Source: Acidimicrobiia bacterium
GTDB taxonomy: Bacteria > Actinomycetota > Acidimicrobiia > Spongiisociales > UBA11373
DNA length: 64,000 nucleotides
Direction: 5' to 3'
Assembly: GCA_040878325.1 (NCBI GenBank)
Contig: JBBDMM010000016.1
Coordinates: forward strand, 132,413 to 196,412
The notes beneath the pieces were generated by a model that was given only the letters and a program-made list of their open reading frames with translations, did not search any database and was not told the DNA's origin. A program made the translations under genes and the position numbers. The stretch's first letter is position 1, and every line of letters begins with the position of its first letter. Positions 18,850-27,791 of this stretch are shown one piece after another.

Positions 18850-20143
18850 GCTCCCTCACCAGTCGCTCCACCTCAGCGGCGCTCTCCTCGTCGGGCGAGC
18901 CGTACACCTCTCCGGCCGCCTCGATCGCGGCGATCAGGGCGGCGACCACCTCGGGTCCATACACATCGTCGCGGCGGCGCAGCTGGTCGAAGGCGGTTGC
19001 CTGATTGACCGCCGACCGGTATGACCGGGTGCTGGTCATCGCGTCAAAGGCATCTGCCGCTGCCAGGATCCGGCTCTCCAACGGCACCTCGGCCTTGCTC
19101 CCGTCGTCGAGCAGCGCGTGCTGGCCGGCGACGATGGCCACCATCGGACGAAGGAAGTCGACCCGACTGAGCACCTCCTCGACGACCTGCATGTGGCGCA
19201 CCGTCTGGCGGTACTCGTCATCGGTGAGCAACCCCGGCTTGTGCAGCAGGCTCGCCGGCACCGCCACCTTGCCGACGTCGTGGATCAGCGCCGCCCAGCG
19301 GAGCGTCTCGAGCCGCTCGGGCCCGAGGCCCAATTCCTCGCCGGTAATCCGGACGAACCTCGCAACCCGCTCGGTGTGCCCTCTGGTGTATGGGTCCAGC
19401 GCTTCGACGGCCTTGACGAACCCCCGGATGGTGTCCTCGTGCGCCTCCCGGAGCTTGCTGTAGGAGGCGAAGCCGACATGGCCCACCACGAAGGTCAGGA
19501 ACATCAGCGGAAGGATCAATGGCCCCACCAGCACGTACGCCGCCCCGAGAATCCCGCCGAAGGCACCCAGTACCGAAAGGGCAAAGTGATTGGCGAGCAT
19601 CTTCGACCACGGCCGCAGGTCGCGGTCGGGATAGGCGACACGCACATAGAGGGCGACCAAACGGAAGTTGACCCAGTCGTAGACCACCGCGGCGAGGGCG
19701 GCCCCAACGGCGAGCAACGGGAGGTCGCGACCGGTGACCGGGCCGTCGGGGAGGAACGGCAGGAACACGGCGATACCGACCGCGGCCGAGATGACCAGTT
19801 GCCCGAAGTTCCCGGCGGGCTGCCGCCACCGCCGCTCCCGCAAGTCGTCGGGATGCAACGCCGACACCGCCGCCATGAGGGCCACGGCCAGAACGGCGCT
19901 CTCCCGACCAAAGACGACCGCGGCCGTGAACGCCACCATCATCGCCGAAGACACGAACAGCCGATCGTTGACTTCGACCGCGCTGATCTGGAGAAAGAAG
20001 AAGGAGGCGGCCAAAACGAACCAGACGCCCAATGGCTGCGGGTCCGACTGGACCACGAAGAGGAGGGCGAGGACCACCGCTCCCGCCGCGGCAAAGGAGC
20101 CGGCGAGGATGGCGGTCTTGCGATCGTGTGAGGTGCTTGTCAT
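18833..20143 (-). CDS. Membrane HD-domain phosphohydrolase, second of a tandem pair
   Basis: Read from the ATG at 20143 (MTSTSHDRK), this 436-residue protein has an N-terminal membrane region (about 10-225). A cytosolic HD-GYP-like domain follows with TRGHTERVARF, IHDVGKVAVP (His288-Asp289), HKPGLLTDDEY and AAADAFDAMTSTRSYR. The segment that should read HHExxDGxGYP is AGQHALLDDGSKAEVPL, so GYP is missing. It is probably a signalling phosphodiesterase or a descendant. It precedes and overlaps the 17647-18849 gene. Confidence 0.8.
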   Translation of the reverse strand: MTSTSHDRKTAILAGSFAAAGAVVLALLFVVQSDPQPLGVWFVLAASFFFLQISAVEVNDRLFVSSAMMVAFTAAVVFGRESAVLAVALMAAVSALHPDDLRERRWRQPAGNFGQLVISAAVGIAVFLPFLPDGPVTGRDLPLLAVGAALAAVVYDWVNFRLVALYVRVAYPDRDLRPWSKMLANHFALSVLGAFGGILGAAYVLVGPLILPLMFLTFVVGHVGFASYSKLREAHEDTIRGFVKAVEALDPYTRGHTERVARFVRITGEELGLGPERLETLRWAALIHDVGKVAVPASLLHKPGLLTDDEYRQTVRHMQVVEEVLSRVDFLRPMVAIVAGQHALLDDGSKAEVPLESRILAAADAFDAMTSTRSYRSAVNQATAFDQLRRRDDVYGPEVVAALIAAIEAAGEVYGSPDEESAAEVERLVRERAIRA

Positions 20144-20623
20144 ATGGGGTAGCGGGGAAGCCCGGGTCATTCAGTTATCCGATACGCCAAGTCATTTGGC
20201 TTTCGTATCGGCAGGATCTTTCGGCCAATTTCCCACGGTCGACCACATGTCACCTACCGCTTCCCTTCGTCGGAGGCTCGCCGCCGGTTCTAATCCGGTG
20301 GCGGCTGAATCCGCTTCGCTCGTTGTCGAGGGCTAGCCATACGATGACCCGGGCAACCCCGGTGTCGCCGATCGTGTCCGACTCTCATCGGCACGATCTG
20401 CGCGCACCTTCACCTGTCAAGTGACCGCTACCCGCCGCCAGGAAATGAGCCCTGGCGCGCAAGAACGGACGCCCCCGCAATCGGGGAGACGTCCGCCCAA
20501 TCAGGACACTAACCGGTCTTCGGCCCCTGCCAAGCGATTTTCGCGTTCTCATGACAATGGGTGACCAAACTGACTACCCTTCGTGGTGGAACGGTGGGCG
20601 TGGGAATTCGGGGAGTGGAACGG
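20144..20623. other. 480-base hairpin-dense gap between divergent genes
   Basis: No coding sequence is convincing here. Perfect or near-perfect stems occur at 20279-20304 (GCCG/CGGC around TTCTAAT), 20351-20364 (CCGGG-CAAC-CCCGG), 20370-20398 (GATCGTG with CACGATC, inner CCGA/TCGG), 20436-20457 (CGCCAGG/CCTGGCG) and 20466-20495 (CGGACG/CGTCCG with inner CCCC/GGGG). Five stems in about 220 bases suggest a structured transcript or an operator-rich region for the HD operon. I could not match it to a known RNA family. Confidence 0.4.
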
Positions 20624-21238
20624 GTGGACATCCAAGAGCTCGAAGAAACTCTCTCCCGTCTGCCCTCGATCAACGCCGTGCGGGTGGTCGGCGGTAGGGA
20701 CGGAATTCGCGAGGTGCATGTGCTCGCCGCCCCCGACAAGGCCCCCAAGCAGGTCGTGCGCGACGTCCAGTCACTGGCCCTCGCCCGGTTTGGTATCACC
20801 GTCGACCGGCGGGCGATCTCGGTGGTGCAGATTGGCCCCGAGCGCCTCGATGCAGGCGACGATCGGCCCGCCATCAAGGGGGTGCACGAGATCCCCGAAG
20901 GGGCGCGCACCACCGTGGCGGTCACCCTCGGATGGCACGGCGAAGAATACGTCGGCACCGCCACCGGCCCGGCGGCGCCGACGGCACGCCACCGCCTCGT
21001 CGGCGAAGCGGCCATCCGCGCCATCGAGGACCTACTCCCCGGCGAGGCGCTGGCCCTCGACGCGGTAGGCGCGCCGATGATCGGGATGCGGACGGTGATC
21101 GTCGTCGTGATCGTCTCCACCGGCGAGCGCGGCGAAGAGATCTCGATCGGCTCGGCCCTCAGCCACGGCGACGACAGCGAGACGGTGGTACGGGCGGTCC
21201 TCGACGCCCTCAACCGGCGGATCACCCGCCCGGAGTAG
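20624..21238 (+). CDS. Conserved two-part protein of unknown function
   Basis: I do not recognise a named family. From the GTG at 20624 (VDIQELEETLSRLPSINAVRV), preceded by GGGGAG, it has 204 residues; an in-frame GTG at 20561 would add 21 more. The N-terminal half (about 1-70) alternates short strands and helices (EVHVLAAPDKAPKQVVRDVQ, then ALARFGITVDRRAISVVQI) like a small alpha/beta regulatory domain. The second half (about 85-204) is separate, with ARTTVAVTLGWHGEEYVG. No membrane segment or catalytic motif is visible. It stands alone upstream of the gamma-glutamyltransferase gene. Confidence 0.75.
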   Translation: MDIQELEETLSRLPSINAVRVVGGRDGIREVHVLAAPDKAPKQVVRDVQSLALARFGITVDRRAISVVQIGPERLDAGDDRPAIKGVHEIPEGARTTVAVTLGWHGEEYVGTATGPAAPTARHRLVGEAAIRAIEDLLPGEALALDAVGAPMIGMRTVIVVVIVSTGERGEEISIGSALSHGDDSETVVRAVLDALNRRITRPE

Positions 21239-21289
21239 GAGGAGGGCTGGAGCCGTAGCTGGAGCTTTGCCGCGTTATCGTCGGGCCGC

Positions 21290-22870
21290 ATGACCCGAGC
21301 CGTTTCGACGCACCGCGGTACCGGTGCCGTTGCTGTCACTCCCCACCATCTCGCCACTCAGGCGGCGGTCGATGTCATGGCGGCGGGGGGCAACGCCGTC
21401 GACGGGATCGTTGCCGCCAACGCCGTGCTCGGGATGGTGCTGCCCACCACCTGCGGCATCGGGGGCGACCTGTTCGCCATCGTCCACCGACCCGGCACCG
21501 ACCGACCCGAAGTCCTGAATGCGTCGGGACGAGGCGGAGCGGGTTTGGATGCCGGACGGCTTCGCCGGGAAGGGCATACCACGATCCCGCTGCGTCGACC
21601 CGACTCGATCACGGTGCCGGGTTGCGTCGATGGATGGGAAGCACTGCTGGCCCGGCATGGCACCCGCCCTCTCGCCGATCTGCTGGCGCCGGCCATCGGG
21701 CTCGGTCGAGAGGGATGCCCTGTATCGACGGAGCTGGCGAGCGATCTCACCCGCATCGAGCCCATGATCGGCGGACAACCTTCCGCTCTGGCACTGTACC
21801 CCGGCGGCTCGCCCCCCGTCCCTGGCGCCACCCTCTTTCGCCCCGATCTCGCCGCCACCCTCGAAGCGATCGCCGCCGGCGGCCGGGACGCCTTCTACCG
21901 GGGACGGGTCGCCGCGGCCATCACCGAGGCGACCTCAGGGATCCTGGAACCGGATGACCTCGCCGGCAACTCCGCAGACTGGGTCGAAGCGATCGGCACC
22001 GAGGTCTTCGGGCTGCAGGGATGGACCGTCCCCCCCAACAGCCAGGGTTATCTGACGCTCGCCGCGGCGATGCTCATCGAGGCGCTCGACCCACCCGCCG
22101 ATCCCGACGACCCGGCATTTCACCATGCCGTGATCGAGGCCTACCGCGCCGTCGCCTGGGAGCGAGACGACCTGGTCGCCGACCCCCGGCATGCTCCGCT
22201 GCCCCCCGAGCGCCTGCTCGACCGCGAGCGGATTCTGGACCGACTCGAGTCGATCGATCCCGAAATGGTCGCCCTGTGGCCGGAGCCGGGGGAGGCACCC
22301 GGCGGCACCGCCTATTTCTGCGCCATCGACGGAGACGGGCTGGCAGTCTCCATGATCCAGTCGAACTTCACCGGCATCGGCAGCGGCATTTCGGCTGGCG
22401 ATACCGGAGTGTTCCTCCACAACCGGGGCGGTGGCTTCAGCCTGGTCGCCGGGCATCCGAATGAGGCGGCTCCGGGCAAGCGCCCGATGCACACCCTCTC
22501 CCCCACGCTCTGGACCCGCGGTGACCGCACCGCCCTGATCCTCGGCACCCGGGGCGGGCACCAGCAGCCCCAGTACCTCGCCCAGATCGCCGCGCTGCTC
22601 CTCCACGCGCGCCTGGCGCCCGGCGATGCCCAGGCCGCTCCGCGGTGGCATGCCGAAGGACCCGGGCCGCGCGGGTCGGTGGTTGCTGTCGAACGCCGCA
22701 TGTCCGACCGGGTCGTCACCGGGCTCGGCGACCGTGGCCATACCGTCGAAGTCGGACCCGACTACCCGCAGGGGTGGGGTCCGGTCTCGATGATCGCGAT
22801 CGACGAGAGCGGCACCCGCATCGGAGCAGCGGACCCCAGGGTGACGTCGGCCACCGCCGCCGGCGACTGA
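21290..22870 (+). CDS. Gamma-glutamyltransferase family protein
   Basis: The 526-residue protein follows the GGT fold: ATPHHLATQAAVDVMAAGGNAVDG-like opening, TTCGIGGDLFAIV, and autocleavage threonine Thr340 in PGGTAYFCAIDGDG, followed by MIQSN and GKRPMHTLSPTL. GGTs are Ntn hydrolases that transfer or hydrolyse gamma-glutamyl groups of glutathione-like compounds. There is no obvious signal peptide, so it may be cytoplasmic. The TGA shares a base with the ATG of the next gene. Confidence 0.88.
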   Translation: MTRAVSTHRGTGAVAVTPHHLATQAAVDVMAAGGNAVDGIVAANAVLGMVLPTTCGIGGDLFAIVHRPGTDRPEVLNASGRGGAGLDAGRLRREGHTTIPLRRPDSITVPGCVDGWEALLARHGTRPLADLLAPAIGLGREGCPVSTELASDLTRIEPMIGGQPSALALYPGGSPPVPGATLFRPDLAATLEAIAAGGRDAFYRGRVAAAITEATSGILEPDDLAGNSADWVEAIGTEVFGLQGWTVPPNSQGYLTLAAAMLIEALDPPADPDDPAFHHAVIEAYRAVAWERDDLVADPRHAPLPPERLLDRERILDRLESIDPEMVALWPEPGEAPGGTAYFCAIDGDGLAVSMIQSNFTGIGSGISAGDTGVFLHNRGGGFSLVAGHPNEAAPGKRPMHTLSPTLWTRGDRTALILGTRGGHQQPQYLAQIAALLLHARLAPGDAQAAPRWHAEGPGPRGSVVAVERRMSDRVVTGLGDRGHTVEVGPDYPQGWGPVSMIAIDESGTRIGAADPRVTSATAAGD

Positions 22871-23880
22871 TGCGCCTCGACCACTACCTGGCCGCCGACA
22901 GGATCGGAACCGTCGCGGACGAAGCGCATCGGGCGCGATCCCTCGGGTTCGACGGGGTGATGGCGGCGGAGACCAGCCACGACCCGTTCCTGGCCCTGAC
23001 GGTGACCGCCACCGCCGAGCCGGAACTCGACCTGGGCACCGCGGTGGCGGTGGCGTTCGCTCGTTCGCCGATGACGATCGCTCACTCGGCCTGGGACCTC
23101 GCCGATCTCTCGCAGGGCAGGTTTCTGCTGGGACTCGGAACCCAGATCCGCCCCCACATCGTCGGCCGGTTCTCGATGCCCTGGGGCGAGCCCGTCCCGC
23201 GGATGCGCGAATTCATCGCGGCGTTGCGGGCGATTTGGCACTCATGGCAACACGGCGACCCGCTGCGGTTCAAGGGGGAGCACTACCGCTTCTCACTCAT
23301 GACCCCTTTCTTCAACCCCGGGCCGATCGCACACCCGGAGGTGCCGATCTATCTGGCCGCGGTGGGGCCTGCCATGTGCCGCCTGGTCGGCGAAGCCGCG
23401 GACGGGATCCATATCCACCCCTTCCACACCCGCCGATACCTGGAGGAGACGGTCGGTCCCGCCATCGCGGTCGGCGCCGCCCGCCGCGGGCGGGATGCGG
23501 CCGCGGTCACCCGGGTAGCCACCCTGTTCGTGGTGACCGGGCGCGACGCCGGGGAAATGGAGCGATCGGCAGCAGCCGTGAGGAACCGAATCGCGTTCTA
23601 CGCCAGCACTCCCGCCTACCGGGCGGTGCTCGACCTCCATGGCTGGGCGATGGGCGACGAGTTGACCGCGATGAGCAAGCGAGGTGAATGGTCGATGATG
23701 GGCGACCTGGTCGACGACGAAGTGCTCGAGACCGTCGCGGTGGTGGCTCCGATCGACCGCGTCGCCCGCGCAATCGAAGAGCGTTGCGATGGAACCGTCG
23801 ACCGGCTCGGGCTGGTCTTCGGAGAGGAACCCGCCGACGAGACCCTCGGGGGGCTGGTGGCCCAACTGAGTAATCGGTGA
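22870..23880 (+). CDS. LLM-class F420-dependent oxidoreductase
   Basis: Starting at the ATG at 22870 (MRLDHYLAADRIGTVADEA), it has 336 residues. It shows the luciferase-like TIM barrel features SLGFDGVMAAETSHDPF, LGTAVAVAFARSPM, LADLSQGRFLLGLGTQ and EVPIYLAAVGPAM. The subfamily resembles actinobacterial F420-dependent enzymes of the TIGR03617 type; the substrate is unknown. One-base overlap (TGATG) with the gamma-glutamyltransferase gene shows translational coupling. The frame is open upstream to 22645 inside that gene, but no family similarity supports it. Confidence 0.87.
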   Translation: MRLDHYLAADRIGTVADEAHRARSLGFDGVMAAETSHDPFLALTVTATAEPELDLGTAVAVAFARSPMTIAHSAWDLADLSQGRFLLGLGTQIRPHIVGRFSMPWGEPVPRMREFIAALRAIWHSWQHGDPLRFKGEHYRFSLMTPFFNPGPIAHPEVPIYLAAVGPAMCRLVGEAADGIHIHPFHTRRYLEETVGPAIAVGAARRGRDAAAVTRVATLFVVTGRDAGEMERSAAAVRNRIAFYASTPAYRAVLDLHGWAMGDELTAMSKRGEWSMMGDLVDDEVLETVAVVAPIDRVARAIEERCDGTVDRLGLVFGEEPADETLGGLVAQLSNR

Positions 23881-23944
23881 GGGGGTAAGCCTCCCCTCTT
23901 GAGGTGCCGGACCGGACAATCCTCAGCAGCCGTACAATCGCGGT

Positions 23945-24304
23945 ATGCAGCGCGCAACCCGAATCGGAGGAGTCGTCGTCGGCGTCGCCGCCGCCGGGGT
24001 GGCGATGGTCTGGCTCCTCAAGGACCGGATCCTCGGCCCGGAGACCACTCCGGTGACCCGTGAGCAGGCGCCCCGGTTCCGAGTCGTCCCTTCGCCCAAG
24101 CCGGGGCGATCGAGTCACGACGCCGACGACCTCTCCGAGATCAAGGGAATCGGACCTGTCTATATGGCGCGACTGATCGATGGCGGCGTCACCACATTCG
24201 CCGCGGTCTCCACCACCGCCCCCGCCAAGCTGGCGGAGATCGCCGAGGTCGGGGAGGAGACCGCAGCCGCCTGGGTGAAGCAGGCGTCTACGCTCGCCCG
24301 GTGA
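23945..24304 (+). CDS. Membrane-anchored helix-hairpin-helix protein
   Basis: This 119-residue protein has an N-terminal membrane helix (about 8-25), a basic/Pro linker, then a helix-hairpin-helix region with DLSEIKGIGPVYMARLIDGG and LAEIAEVGEETAAAWVKQA. Similar small HhH domains bind nucleic acids or act as protein modules, often in actinobacterial membrane proteins. The stop overlaps the rlmN GTG start by four bases, making it the first gene of an HhH-rlmN-bcp operon. Confidence 0.75.
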   Translation: MQRATRIGGVVVGVAAAGVAMVWLLKDRILGPETTPVTREQAPRFRVVPSPKPGRSSHDADDLSEIKGIGPVYMARLIDGGVTTFAAVSTTAPAKLAEIAEVGEETAAAWVKQASTLAR

Positions 24305-25380
24305 TCGTCGATCCTGAACCGGGCGACGCCGATTCCGGTTCGCCCTACCTCACCGCTCCCGAAGAACTCGGAGGTCTCCTCCCCGACGAGCCTTCATATC
24401 GGATCGATCAGCTGAGGGAATGGCTATACCGCCACCCCGTCCTGTCGTCCGACGCGATGACGAACCTCCCCCGCAACGTGCGGGAGCAGGTGGGCCACCC
24501 GCTCTGGCCGTTCCAAGTCGAGCGGGAGAGCTCGGGTGATGGCGGACGAACGGTCAAGTGGCTGTTCCGCTGCTCCGACGGAGCCGCCATCGAGGCCGTG
24601 CTCATGGGCTATCCCCGGCGCACCACGCTCTGCATCAGCAGTCAGGCGGGGTGCGCGATGGCATGCACCTTCTGCGCCACGGGGCAGTTCGGGTTCGAGC
24701 GCCACCTCAACGCCGGCGAGATCTACGCCCAGGTGGCGTACGCCAATGCTCACCTCAAGAGCCGCCCGATGCCGCGCTCGCCCGACCGGGTCACCAACGT
24801 GGTGTTCATGGGGATGGGTGAGCCACTCGCCAACTACTCGAACGTGCGCGAGTCGATTCGGCGGATGATCGAGGTCGGCGGAATGTCGGGCCGTTCGATC
24901 ACCGTGTCGACGGTTGGTGTGGTTCCGGGGATTCTGCGCCTGATCGACGAGCCGTGGCCGGTGACCCTCGCAGTGAGCCTCCACGCGGCCGACGATCATC
25001 TCAGGGAGCAACTCGTCCCGCTCAACCGGCGCTATCCGATCGCAGACCTGATCGACGCTGCCCGGCGGTACCGGGAGAAAAAGGGTCGGCGGGTATCGCT
25101 CGAGTGGACCCTCATGGACGGCGTAAACGACAGCGCTCACCAGGCGCGGGCGCTGGCGGCCATCGCCAAGGACCTCGACGCCCATGTCAACATCATTCCC
25201 ATGAACCCCACCCCGCTGGCGCCCCAGCGGCGCCCTCCTGCCCATCGCATCAAGGCCTTCGTCGAGGAGGTCGCCAGGCACGGGGCGACCGTGACTCTCC
25301 GCGACACCCGTGGTGTCGAAATCGATGCGGCCTGCGGGCAGCTTCGGGTCAGGGCAGAAACCGAGAGGACCCCTCAATGA
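24301..25380 (+). CDS. rlmN: 23S rRNA (adenine-2503-C2)-methyltransferase RlmN
   Basis: The 359-residue radical SAM enzyme has the cluster motif CxxxCxxC at Cys118, Cys122 and Cys125 (AGCAMACTFCATG). It also has the GMGEPLANY substrate/SAM segment and the C-terminal catalytic cysteine in DAACGQLR. It methylates C2 of A2503 in 23S rRNA and A37 of some tRNAs. It starts with GTG at 24301 overlapping the HhH gene, and its stop overlaps the bcp ATG (ATGA). Confidence 0.96.
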   Translation: MIVDPEPGDADSGSPYLTAPEELGGLLPDEPSYRIDQLREWLYRHPVLSSDAMTNLPRNVREQVGHPLWPFQVERESSGDGGRTVKWLFRCSDGAAIEAVLMGYPRRTTLCISSQAGCAMACTFCATGQFGFERHLNAGEIYAQVAYANAHLKSRPMPRSPDRVTNVVFMGMGEPLANYSNVRESIRRMIEVGGMSGRSITVSTVGVVPGILRLIDEPWPVTLAVSLHAADDHLREQLVPLNRRYPIADLIDAARRYREKKGRRVSLEWTLMDGVNDSAHQARALAAIAKDLDAHVNIIPMNPTPLAPQRRPPAHRIKAFVEEVARHGATVTLRDTRGVEIDAACGQLRVRAETERTPQ

Positions 25381-25835
25381 TCGAGCCGGGCGATCCCGCT
25401 CCATCCTTCCAGTTGCCCGACCAGGACGGCAGACCGGTGCGGCTTGCCGACTATTCCGGGGAGCGGCTGATCATCTACTTCTATCCCAAGGCGTTCACGC
25501 CGGGATGCACCACCCAGGCCTGCGACTTCAGGGACAATCACCAGGCCTTTGCGAAGGCCGGCTACCAGATCGTCGGCATCAGCCCCGACCCGGTCGATCG
25601 GCTGGGGCGATTCCGTGATGAGCACCAACTGCCGTTCCCGGTGCTATCCGATCCGAACCACGCCACCGCTCGTGACTACGGGGCCTGGGGCAAGAAGGTG
25701 AACTACGGGCGCGAGTACGAGGGGATCATCCGCTCGACCTTCGTCATCGGGCCGGACGGGTCCATCGAGAAGGCATGGCGCAACGTCAAAGCGAAGGGCC
25801 ACGGGGAAAGGATCCTGCGCGAAGTCACCGCTTGA
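25377..25835 (+). CDS. bcp: Thioredoxin-dependent peroxiredoxin (BCP type)
   Basis: The ATG at 25377 gives 152 residues. Peroxidatic Cys44 lies in FTPGCTTQAC, with the second cysteine Cys49 five residues on, the classical BCP arrangement. NDGS-type C-terminal features (STFVIGPDGSIEKAWRNVKAKGH) fit. It reduces peroxides using thioredoxin. It overlaps the rlmN stop by four bases. A GCGGC-AAGT-GCCGC stem at 25848-25861 follows the gene and may be a weak terminator. Confidence 0.95.
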   Translation: MIEPGDPAPSFQLPDQDGRPVRLADYSGERLIIYFYPKAFTPGCTTQACDFRDNHQAFAKAGYQIVGISPDPVDRLGRFRDEHQLPFPVLSDPNHATARDYGAWGKKVNYGREYEGIIRSTFVIGPDGSIEKAWRNVKAKGHGERILREVTA

Positions 25836-25870
25836 GGCTGGCGGCAAGTGCCGCTGGCGAAGATGCGCGC

Positions 25871-25897
25871 TTGATTAACCGCCCCCCCGTTTACACT
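25871..25897 (+). promoter_or_regulatory. Candidate promoter of the VanW gene
   Basis: TTGATT at 25871-25876 and TACACT at 25892-25897 are 15 bases apart, slightly short of optimal. They are followed 13 bases later by the VanW ATG at 25911, a very short leader. The stretch between them is C-rich. Confidence 0.4.
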
Positions 25898-25910
25898 CGG
25901 CCCCTCCCCT

Positions 25911-27731
25911 ATGGATCACCTTCCCCGCCCGCTCCAGTTGTCGCTTTTCGTCGCCGCTTCGGCGCTGACGCTCATCGCCGTCGTCTTCGGCGTGGACCGC
26001 CTCACCAACGCCGGCGAGATCCTCGGCGACGTCGAGGTCGTGGGAGTGAATCTCGGCGGGCTCGACGAACGGGCCGCCCGCTCCCGCCTCGAAGACCTGG
26101 AGGCGGACCTTCTCGCCTCGCCCGTTCAAGTCGAGGTCGACGGTCATGAGTTCTTCCTGGATCCCGCCGAAGTGAGCTTCGACATCAGGGAGCGGGATCT
26201 GGTCGACATCGCGATGTCCAATGGCCGGTCGGGAAATGTCGCCAACCAGTTCGGCTGGTGGCTCGGCCGATTCACCGGCGACGACGCCGACCTGACGCTT
26301 GCCTACGACTTCGATCGATCGGCCCTCGTCGACATCATCTCGACATGGGAGGTCGAAGGCATCGACGACCCGGCCGATCAGGGCGAGGTGCGGGTGGTCA
26401 ATGGAAACGTCGAGTACACCTACCCATCGCCGGGAACCGGCATCGAAATCGCCACCGCGGTCGACCTGCTCACCGCCGCCCTCGCCGATCCTGATCGCGC
26501 GGTGGTCACCCTGCCCACCCGATTCCTCCAACCGAAGGTCACCGACGACGACGTCGACGAAGCGGTGATCGAGGCTCAACAGATCATCGCCGACGAGGTC
26601 ACTTTCACCAACGCCGAGTTGGGGACCTCGGTGGTCATTCCCCCCCGGGTGCTCGCGGCGGCACTCCAGGTGACCCTCGACGAGGAGGCCGACGACCCCG
26701 AGTTCGAGTTCTCCTTCGACCGCAACCCGATCGCCACCTTCCTCAGCGCGCTGGGACCCGCCGTCGAGACCGAGCCCGTCGATGCCGAGATCCTGATCGA
26801 TGTCGAGACGGATGAAGTGACGGTCGTTCCCAGCATTCCGGTCAGAGAACCCGACCCCGACCTGCTGACGGTGGCCCTGGAGACGGCGATCGCGGATGGC
26901 ACCCGGGCGGGAGTGCTCCCTTACCGGGAGGGGCGCGAGGCCGAATTCTCCACTGAGGATGCGGACGCACTCGGAATCAAGGAACTCATCGGCGAGTTCA
27001 CCACCTACCACGCCTGCTGCGCGAACCGGGTCGTGAACATCCAATTGATCGCCGACGCGGTCGACGGGGTCGTGATCATGCCGGGCGAGGAGTTCAACCT
27101 CAACGAGATCGTCGGCCAGCGCACCACCGAAAAGGGCTATCGATGCGCCGGGGCCATCGTCGGGGGCGAGTTGGTGGAGGAGGGAGCCGTCTGCATCGGG
27201 GGCGGCAGCAGCCAGTTCACGACCACGATGTACAACGCCGCCTTCTTCGCCGGCCTCGAGGACGTGGCCCATACCCCGCACTCGATCTGGTTCAGCCGGT
27301 ACCCGGAAGGACGAGAGGCCACACTCGGATGGCAGAACCCCAACTTGATTTTCCGCAACAACACCGAGAACGCCATCATCGTCCGCACCACCCACACCCC
27401 CACCGAGATCACTGCCAAGATCTACGGTGACAACGGTGGGCTGGTGGTCGAAGCAGGGCTGTCCAACCGCTACAACCACACGAGCGCCCGTGGCCCCGTC
27501 ATCCGCAAGAATTCCTCTTTGGTGCCGAGCGGGCCGGCAGGTTGCAGCCCTTCCACCGCCGTCACGGTCCAGAGCGGTACCGGTGGATGGTCGGTGGACG
27601 TGTATCGCTACATCACGCATCCGGACGGCACCAAGACCACCGAGACATGGTCCTGGCACTACACCGGCTACTACACCATCAGGGAGTGGAACGACAACCA
27701 CCCCAACTGCGACCCGCCCGACGACCCGTGA
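25911..27731 (+). CDS. VanW family protein with peptidoglycan-binding-type repeats
   Basis: This 606-residue protein has an N-terminal membrane helix (about 8-30), two acidic extracytoplasmic repeats of the type preceding VanW domains (about 40-170 and 170-330), then the VanW domain (about 355-510) with ACCANRVVNIQLIADAVDG, PGEEFNLNEIVGQRTTEKGY, GGGSSQFTTTMYNAAF and ENAIIVRT. The last 80 residues are rich in Thr, Trp and Tyr. VanW proteins associate with the cell wall; the biochemical role is unknown. It stands alone between bcp and the convergent MarC-like gene. Confidence 0.9.
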   Translation: MDHLPRPLQLSLFVAASALTLIAVVFGVDRLTNAGEILGDVEVVGVNLGGLDERAARSRLEDLEADLLASPVQVEVDGHEFFLDPAEVSFDIRERDLVDIAMSNGRSGNVANQFGWWLGRFTGDDADLTLAYDFDRSALVDIISTWEVEGIDDPADQGEVRVVNGNVEYTYPSPGTGIEIATAVDLLTAALADPDRAVVTLPTRFLQPKVTDDDVDEAVIEAQQIIADEVTFTNAELGTSVVIPPRVLAAALQVTLDEEADDPEFEFSFDRNPIATFLSALGPAVETEPVDAEILIDVETDEVTVVPSIPVREPDPDLLTVALETAIADGTRAGVLPYREGREAEFSTEDADALGIKELIGEFTTYHACCANRVVNIQLIADAVDGVVIMPGEEFNLNEIVGQRTTEKGYRCAGAIVGGELVEEGAVCIGGGSSQFTTTMYNAAFFAGLEDVAHTPHSIWFSRYPEGREATLGWQNPNLIFRNNTENAIIVRTTHTPTEITAKIYGDNGGLVVEAGLSNRYNHTSARGPVIRKNSSLVPSGPAGCSPSTAVTVQSGTGGWSVDVYRYITHPDGTKTTETWSWHYTGYYTIREWNDNHPNCDPPDDP

Positions 27732-27791
27732 TCCTCCAGCAGTGCTGAGGGTTGCCGCGCCGTTGGACGGGTCCCGATAAAGGCGATCGCC

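Noticed and set aside
20279-20307. tRNA-like anticodon or T-arm (GCCGG-TTCTAAT-CCGGT on the plus strand; ATTAGAA loop on the minus strand).
   Set aside because: No acceptor, D-arm or second arm can be found at the right distance on either strand; it is one hairpin among several.
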